Assembly (NCBI GenBank): GCA_035685165.1
Contig: DASRBI010000019.1
Location: forward strand, 124,001 to 188,000
Reading direction: 5' to 3'
Length of the DNA stretch: 64,000 bases
Source of the DNA: DATFDN01 sp035685165
GTDB taxonomy: Bacteria > Pseudomonadota > Alphaproteobacteria > Acetobacterales > Acetobacteraceae
Below the pieces are notes generated by a model. It ran no database searches and was not told the DNA's origin. It worked only from the letters and a program-made list of their open reading frames with translations. The translations under genes were made by a program, and so were the position numbers. Positions 58,406 to 64,000 of the stretch are shown here, in pieces (positions within the stretch are counted from its first letter, which is position 1; every line of letters begins with the position of its first letter).

Positions 58406-61008
58406 CCCGCGACGACGAAATTCACGATGCGGTCGGGTACGTGGATGCGCTTGACGATGCGCTTGCCGGCGAGCGCGCGGGCGACGTTCGGCTCGGCGGC
58501 GGCGGCTTCGATGACCGCCTCGGCCGGCGCGCCGGGCGGGGCCGTCACGGTGCCGCGCAGCTTGCCCATCACCTGCACCGCGATCGTCACCTGCTCGACG
58601 GCGAGCAAGGCCGGATCGGCCTTGGGCCAGGGGGAGCCAGCGAGCAGGCCGGCGCCCGGATCGAGCCGGGCGGCGATCTCCTCGGCCAGATGCGGCATCA
58701 TCGGCTCGATCAGCCGCGCCATGACGCGCATCGCTTCGCCGCGCGCCCAGGCGAGCCCTGGCTCGTCCGTCGCCCGCTCGGCCTCGGCGATGGCATTGGC
58801 AAGCTCGTGCAGGCGCGCCACCGCGACGTTGAGCGCGAAATTCTCTAGCGCCTCGGTGACGGCTTCGATGGTTTGGTGGGTGGCGCGGCGCAGCGTGCGC
58901 CCGGCGGGGCCGAACTCGGCCGGCTTCGGTCCGGCCGCCTTGGGGATCGCCTCGGCGAGGCGATAGAGGCGCTGGGTGAAGCGGTAGGCGCCGGCGACGC
59001 CCGCCTCGGTCCATTCCATGTCGCGGTCGGGCGGGTTGTCCGCAAGGATAAACCAGCGCGCCGTGTCCGCGCCGTAGCGGTCGATGATGGCGCCGGGATC
59101 GACGGTGTTGCGCTTCGACTTGCTCATCGCCTCGATGCGCCCGACCACCACCGGCTGATCGCCGCCGCGCAGCACCGCCGTGCCGTCGGGGCGCTTCTCC
59201 ACCTCGTCGGGATAGAGCCAGCGTCCGTCGGTGGTGCGGTAAGTTTCATGCGTCACCATGCCCTGCGTGAACAGGCCGGTGAACGGCTCCTCGATGGCCA
59301 AATGGCCGGTGTCCTTCATCGCCCGGGTGAAGAAGCGCGCATAAAGCAGATGCAAAATCGCGTGCTCGATGCCGCCGATATACTGATCGACGGGCAGCCA
59401 CGCATCGACCGCCGCGCGATCCACCGGCCGCGCCGAATTGGGGCTGCAAAATCGTGCGAAATACCAAGCGCTATCGACAAACGTGTCGCACGTGTCGGTC
59501 TCACGCTGCGCCGGCCCGCCGCAGGCGGGGCAGGCGACGTGCTTCCACGTCGGATGCCGGTCGAGCGGATTGCCGGGTCGGGCGAAATCGAGATCGTCGG
59601 GCAGCGCGACCGGCAGCTGCGCGTCCGGCACGGGAACGACGCCGCATGTCGCGCAGTGGATCATCGGGATGGGGCAGCCCCAGCCGCGCTGGCGGCTCGC
59701 GCCCCAGTCGCGCAGGCGCCAGTTTACCTCGCCCCGGCCGGCCCCGAGCTTCTCAAGCTCGGCGATGGCGGCACGTTTCGCCGCCTCCACATCGAGACCG
59801 TCGAGGAAGCCGGAATTGAACACCGTGCCCGGGCCGACATAGGCCTCGTCGCCGACGCTGAAACTGCTTGGATCGGCGCCGGGCGGCAGCACGACGGGCT
59901 GCACCTGCAAGCGGTATTTGCGGGCGAACTCAAGGTCGCGCTGATCATGCGCGGGACATCCGAAGATGGCGCCGGTGCCGTATTCCATCAGCACGAAATT
60001 GGCGATCCAGACCGGATAGGTGGCGTGCGGCAGGAACGGGTGGCGGACGCGCAGCCCGGTATCGAAGCCCTGTTTCTCGGCCGCCTCGATCACCGCCTCG
60101 CTGGTGCCGAGGCGGCGGCATTCCGCGACGAACGAAGCCGCCTTGGGGTCGCGCGCCGCCACGGCGGCGGCGAGCGGATGCTCCGGCGCGAGTGCCAGGA
60201 ATGACATGCCGAACAGCGTGTCGGGGCGCGTCGTGTAAACTTCGACGCCGTCGATTCCGGGCTCCGGCGCGGCGAGCGGAAACGTGAGGCGGGCGCCCTC
60301 GCTGCGGCCGATCCAGCGCTGCTGCATCACGCGCACGCGCTCGGGCCAGCGGTCGAGATGATCGAGCGCCTGCAGAAGCTCAGGGGCGTATTTGGTGATG
60401 CGGAAGAACCACTGGCGAAGCTGCTTCTTCTCCACCGGGGCGCCCGAGCGCCAGCCGCGGCCGTCGATCACCTGCTCGTTGGCGAGTACGGTCTGATCGA
60501 CCGGATCCCAGTTCACCCAGCTCTCGCGGCGCTCGACGAGGCCCGCGCGGTAAAAGTCGAGGAATAGCTTCTGCTGATGCCCGTAATAGGCCGGATCGCA
60601 GGTGGCGAACTCGCGCGACCAGTCGAGCGACATTCCCATGCGCTTCAGTTCGGCGCGCATGGTGGCGATGTTGTCCCAGGTCCATTTGGCGGGATCAACG
60701 CCGCGTTCGCGCGCCGCGTTCTCGGCCGGCAGCCCGAACGCGTCCCAGCCCATCGGGTGCATCACGTCGAAGCCGCGCGCCCGCTTGTAGCGGGCGAGCG
60801 CGTCGCCCAGCGTGTAGTTGCGGACGTGGCCCATGTGGATCTTGCCGCTCGGATAGGGAAACATCTCGAGCACGTAATATTTGGGCCGGCTGCCGGCCGG
60901 AACATCCTCGGCGCGGAAGCAGCCGGCTGCCTCCCAGGCGGCCTGCCAGCGTGGCTCGGCCGAGCGGAAGTCGTAGCGGGGCGCGGTGTCGGGCGCGATC
61001 TCGTTCAT
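58402..61008 (-). CDS. leuS: Leucyl-tRNA synthetase
   Basis: 868 residues, the normal length. The HIGH motif is SGKIHMGHVRNYTLGDAL (HMGH at 58-61) and the KMSKS motif is EAMSKSKRNTVDPG. The zinc-like insertion (CATCGVVPV, CPACGGPAQRETDTCDTF) and the editing domain (TTRPDTLFGMSFLALAPEHP) are intact. The ATG at 61008 gives MNEIAPDTAPRYDFRSAEP. It charges tRNA-Leu and edits misactivated amino acids. It is divergent from the GT2 gene at 61159, with 150 bases for both promoters. Confidence 0.96.
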   Translation of the reverse strand: MNEIAPDTAPRYDFRSAEPRWQAAWEAAGCFRAEDVPAGSRPKYYVLEMFPYPSGKIHMGHVRNYTLGDALARYKRARGFDVMHPMGWDAFGLPAENAARERGVDPAKWTWDNIATMRAELKRMGMSLDWSREFATCDPAYYGHQQKLFLDFYRAGLVERRESWVNWDPVDQTVLANEQVIDGRGWRSGAPVEKKQLRQWFFRITKYAPELLQALDHLDRWPERVRVMQQRWIGRSEGARLTFPLAAPEPGIDGVEVYTTRPDTLFGMSFLALAPEHPLAAAVAARDPKAASFVAECRRLGTSEAVIEAAEKQGFDTGLRVRHPFLPHATYPVWIANFVLMEYGTGAIFGCPAHDQRDLEFARKYRLQVQPVVLPPGADPSSFSVGDEAYVGPGTVFNSGFLDGLDVEAAKRAAIAELEKLGAGRGEVNWRLRDWGASRQRGWGCPIPMIHCATCGVVPVPDAQLPVALPDDLDFARPGNPLDRHPTWKHVACPACGGPAQRETDTCDTFVDSAWYFARFCSPNSARPVDRAAVDAWLPVDQYIGGIEHAILHLLYARFFTRAMKDTGHLAIEEPFTGLFTQGMVTHETYRTTDGRWLYPDEVEKRPDGTAVLRGGDQPVVVGRIEAMSKSKRNTVDPGAIIDRYGADTARWFILADNPPDRDMEWTEAGVAGAYRFTQRLYRLAEAIPKAAGPKPAEFGPAGRTLRRATHQTIEAVTEALENFALNVAVARLHELANAIAEAERATDEPGLAWARGEAMRVMARLIEPMMPHLAEEIAARLDPGAGLLAGSPWPKADPALLAVEQVTIAVQVMGKLRGTVTAPPGAPAEAVIEAAAAEPNVARALAGKRIVKRIHVPDRIVNFVVAG

Positions 61009-61158
61009 TGCCCCTCTATCCGAAATGGCGCCCAGGCGCGCAAGGCGGCGGTCCGACCGCGCCGGGCGAAGGGTCACGGCGGCGCGAGGTTTGGCGTTGT
61101 CGCCCCCGGTTCCCGCTGTTATTGCAGCCGCAGCCGCAATGGAGCCGGGTTGCCATAC

Positions 61159-62747
61159 GTGAGCGATCAACCGCTGTCCTTGAGCGAGGCCGTCTCCTTT
61201 GACGAGGCGGAGTATCTACGGCGCTATCCCGACGTGGTCGAGGCGATCGAGCGCGGCAAATACCGCTCCGGGCGGGAGCATTACGAACGCTACGGCCGCG
61301 CCGAGGGCCGCGTCTTCACCGCGCTGCCGAGCGAGCTGGCGGAGGTTGCCGTCGGCGTCGCGACCGGGTTCGAACCGTCCGCCCCCGCCGCGCCGCGGCA
61401 CGCGATCGACGCGGTGCTGATCGCCGAGGACGGCTGGGTCTGCGTCGTCGGCTGGGTGGACGACAGCGCCGAGCCGCTTTGTAGCCTCCGCATCGAGGGG
61501 AGGGGCTGGTCGGCCACGGCGGCGGGGCGGGCGCTGCCGCGGCTCGTTCGCGCCGACGTGCAGAAGGCGCTGGAAGTGGACGAGGCCCGTTCGTTCGGCT
61601 TCCTGCTGCTGATCCGCACCGGGGCGCGAATCAGCCCGCCGCGGGAATGCCGGGTCGCCTTCCAATGGCAGGGTCAGGAAATGGTCCTGCTCGCGCCGGC
61701 GCGGACGGTGAGCCCGCAGGAGATGTTGACGCATGTGTTGACGCTGCTCACCCGTGCCGGGGGAAACCGGCTCGATACGATGCTGGCGCTGAAAGGGGGC
61801 CTCGGGAGCGAGATCGCTCGCTTGAGCCGGGCGGTGAGCGGTGCGCTGGTGCGCGCGCCCTTCGTCGAGCGATTCGGGGACCAAAAGCGACAGCCCAAAA
61901 CTTCGATCATCGTCTGCCTCTACGGCCGGCCCGAATATCTATTCCTGCAGAACGCGCTGTTCGCCAACCGGCCTGGGATCGAGGAGTGCGAGTTTATCTA
62001 TGTCTGCAACAGCCCCGAACTGATCGAGCGGCTGCTGAAGGATGCGGCGTGCGGCACGACGATCTATGGCCTGTCGCAGACCGTGGTTGGACTGTCGGGG
62101 AACGCGGGCTTCGGCCCGGCCAGCAATCTCGGCGCGGGGCTTGCGCGGGCCGGACGGATTCTGTGTCTCAATCCCGATGTGTTCCCGCGCGAACCTGGCT
62201 GGGCGGCGCGCCATAACGCGATCGCCGAAGCGGGCGGCGCGGGCAGCCGCCTGTTCGGCACTACGCTCTTTTACGACGATGGCGCGCTGATGCATGGCGG
62301 GATGTATTTCGCGCTCGATCCTGTCGTCGCCGTGCGGCCCGGCTTCGTGCAGTCGGACATGTTCGCCCGCGTGGAGCACTATGGAAAGGGCGCGCCGCCC
62401 GATACCAAGTCGTTTCTGCGCCCGCGCCCGGTACCGGCCGTTTCCGGCGCGTTCCTCTCCGCCGAGCGCGCCTGGTTCGAGCGGCTCGGCGGATCGCCGA
62501 GGACTATGTGCTCGGCCATTACGAGGACGCCGATCTCTGTCTGCGCAGCCTGGAGGCCGGTGTGCCGGTGTGGGTGCAGGATTTGCAGATGTGGCACCTG
62601 GAAGGGAAGGGCTCGGCGCCAAGCCCGGTCGGCGCCGCCGCGAATATGGTGAACCGGGCGCTGTTTTCGTGTCGCTGGCGGGCGGCGATCGCCGAGCGCC
62701 TGCTCGGGCCGGATGCGGTGCCGGCGCCGGCGGAGACGGCCGGATGA
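61159..62747 (+). pseudogene. YPD-repeat GT2 glycosyltransferase, frameshifted
   Basis: From the GTG at 61159 the protein opens with one repeat module (FDEAEYLRRYPDVVEAIERG), then a GWVDD beta-module (DGWVCVVGWVDDSAEPL) and a GT2 domain (KTSIIVCLYGRPEYLFLQNA; GRILCLNPDVFPREPGW; AVSGAFLSAERAWFERLGG). At 62488-62495 the frame is lost: the downstream part (EDYVLGHYEDADLCLRSLEA, QDLQMWHLEGKGSAPSPV) is in the next frame and ends at 62747, while the first frame stops at 62652. One missing base after LGG would restore everything. It may be a recent mutation, a sequencing error or a programmed shift. The last codons overlap the GT4 gene by ATGA. Confidence 0.8.
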
Positions 62748-64000
62748 GCCCCGCGCCGCGCCAAACCGGCGTGCGGGCCGGAGCCGAGACGCCGAAGCTG
62801 CGCGTGCTGCAAGTGAGTCTGCACCACCCCGAGCTTGTGCGCGGCGGCGCCCAGCAAGTGTGCTACGAGCTGTTCGAGGGGCTGAAGGCCCGTGGCGATT
62901 TCGCCCCGGTGCTGCTTGCCGCCACCGACGACAGCGCGCCCGCCCTGTTCCGCAGCGGCGCGCGCATCACCGGCTTCGACGGGCGGCCGGACGAGCATCT
63001 GTTCCTGACGAGCGAGTTCGACCCGTTCTGGCACCGCAGCAGCAACAAGCTGCTCGCGGAGTCGTTCGCCGAGTTCCTTCGCCTCATCCGCCCCGACGTG
63101 GTGCACTTCCATCACTTCATGAACTTCGGCGCCGATTATCTTACATTAACGCGCCGCGTGCTGCTCGACTGCCGCATCGTGTTCACCTTCCACGAGTTCC
63201 TGACGCTCTGCCACCACTACGGGCAGATGGTGCGCCGCTCCGACCGCTCCTTGTGCGACCGCGGCTCGCCGGTGCGCTGCCATCAATGTTTTCCCGAAAT
63301 CGCACCCGAGATGTTCTTCGCGCGTGCCGAATGGTTCCGCCGGCATCTGAGCGTGGTGGATGCGTTCACCGTGCCGAGCCGGTTCATGATCGACCGCTAT
63401 GTCGAATGGGGGATTCCCGCCGGGAAGATCGTGCATATCCCGAACGGGCAGCGGAATTACGCAGCCGGCGTCCAGGCCGAGCCCAAGCGCGGAAAGCGCA
63501 ATCGCTTCGGCTTTTTCGGCCAGCTTGTGGATGGCAAGGGGATGAACGTGCTGCTGCGCGCGGCGGCACTTCTGCGCGCGCAGGGGTTCGACGACTTCCT
63601 GGTGGAGATCAACGGCGACAATCTCCGCTACGCCACGCCCGCCGCGCAGTCGGAGTTCGAGCGGCTGCGCGCGGCCGAGGAGGCGTTGCCGGTGGAGGCG
63701 CAGCGCGTTCTGTTCAACGGTCCCTATCACGTGGAAAAGCTGCCGCGGCTGATGGCGCGCGTCGATTGGTGCGTGGTGCCGTCCGTGTGGTGGGAGGTAT
63801 TCGGGCTGGTGATCTCGGAAGCCTGGATGTTCCGCCGTCCGGTGATCGCCTCCGATGTCGGCGGCATGGCCGAGCGCATTCGCCATGACGAGACGGGCCT
63901 GTTGTTCCCGATGGGCGATTTTCGCGCGCTTGCCGACACGCTGCGGCGGGCGGCGACCGAGAAGGGGCTGTGGGACCGGCTGGTTGCCGCGCTGCCGCCT
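62744..64000 (+). CDS. GT4-family glycosyltransferase, 5' part
   Basis: 419 residues to the window edge with no stop. The N-terminal acceptor domain begins LRVLQVSLHHPELVRGGAQQ, typical of GT4, with PDVVHFHHFMNFGADYL. A Cys cluster (CHHYGQMVRRSDRSLCDRG, CHQCFP) in the insert resembles the zinc-like site of some capsule GT4 enzymes. The nucleotide-binding half has RFGFFGQLVDGKGMNVLLRA, PSVWWEVFGLVISEAWMFRR with the donor-binding E-x7-E, and VIASDVGGMAERIRHDETG. The ATG overlaps the frameshifted GT2 stop, so both belong to one operon. Confidence 0.87.
   Translation, partial: MSPAPRQTGVRAGAETPKLRVLQVSLHHPELVRGGAQQVCYELFEGLKARGDFAPVLLAATDDSAPALFRSGARITGFDGRPDEHLFLTSEFDPFWHRSSNKLLAESFAEFLRLIRPDVVHFHHFMNFGADYLTLTRRVLLDCRIVFTFHEFLTLCHHYGQMVRRSDRSLCDRGSPVRCHQCFPEIAPEMFFARAEWFRRHLSVVDAFTVPSRFMIDRYVEWGIPAGKIVHIPNGQRNYAAGVQAEPKRGKRNRFGFFGQLVDGKGMNVLLRAAALLRAQGFDDFLVEINGDNLRYATPAAQSEFERLRAAEEALPVEAQRVLFNGPYHVEKLPRLMARVDWCVVPSVWWEVFGLVISEAWMFRRPVIASDVGGMAERIRHDETGLLFPMGDFRALADTLRRAATEKGLWDRLVAALPP

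Noticed and set aside
1..64000. CRISPR arrays or rRNA genes
   Set aside because: I saw no regularly spaced direct repeats and no rRNA-like sequence; only two tRNA genes were found.

Overview
This is a high-GC chromosomal segment from an alphaproteobacterium. The LexA-type box GTTC-N7-GTTC upstream of imuA, the leuS-lptE pair, a TTGAT-N4-GTCAA FNR/FixK-like site before hemN, and a long-B Argonaute remnant all fit that class. The gene mix (exopolysaccharide genes with modular glycosyltransferases, pobA, hydantoinase-type amidohydrolases, a RuBisCO-like protein) makes Rhodospirillales/Acetobacteraceae my best guess, but that is inference.

Layout. 1-6.3 kb: the 3' end of a D,D-carboxypeptidase gene, an MFS exporter, HU, succinate-semialdehyde dehydrogenase, a TauD-type dioxygenase, a 3-hydroxyisobutyrate-type dehydrogenase and tRNA-Leu(CAA). 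6.6-14.4 kb: a decayed integrative island ending in tRNA-Arg(ACG). It holds a broken large serine recombinase whose frame runs into the tRNA, the 3' end of a second such recombinase at the left edge, a truncated ankyrin protein, an Argonaute PIWI remnant, a parB with an amber codon, an apparently intact DUF1778-GNAT toxin-antitoxin pair and an unrecognised 545-residue membrane protein. 14.4-32.2 kb: catabolic and transport genes. Here phnN, a flavin monooxygenase, an amidohydrolase, a RuBisCO-like protein and a cupin form a tightly packed run interrupted by a dead PIN toxin gene. pobA, hemN, an enolase-superfamily dehydratase, a second amidohydrolase, a 2-hydroxyacid dehydrogenase and an MHS-type symporter follow.

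32.2-37.8 kb: an exopolysaccharide export block with a Wza-like lipoprotein, a Wzc/GumC-like chain-length regulator with kinase, and a 904-residue protein that joins a GT-C-like half to a Wzx-like flippase half. 37.8-50.4 kb: metabolic and housekeeping genes, including an orphan CoxL-type molybdenum subunit, an aldo/keto reductase, a DUF2066 protein, a lytic transglycosylase, a GMC oxidoreductase, a universal stress protein, the SOS pair imuA-imuB, a glycine-zipper lipoprotein, an NRAMP-like transporter and a VapC remnant. 50.4-64 kb: hldE, then glycan genes (a stand-alone repeat protein, a 1416-residue GT2-GT9 fusion, a frameshifted GT2 and a GT4 running off the window) around leuS-lptE and an MFS gene. 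HldE makes ADP-heptose and the GT9 half resembles heptosyltransferases, so these may act together.

A family of G+C-rich palindromes sits just 3' of three genes. A fourth copy lies in frame inside imuB. The strongest leads for unknown biology are the 545-residue membrane protein in the island, the GT-C/Wzx fusion, the modular glycosyltransferases and the RuBisCO-like/cupin/PhnN neighbourhood.
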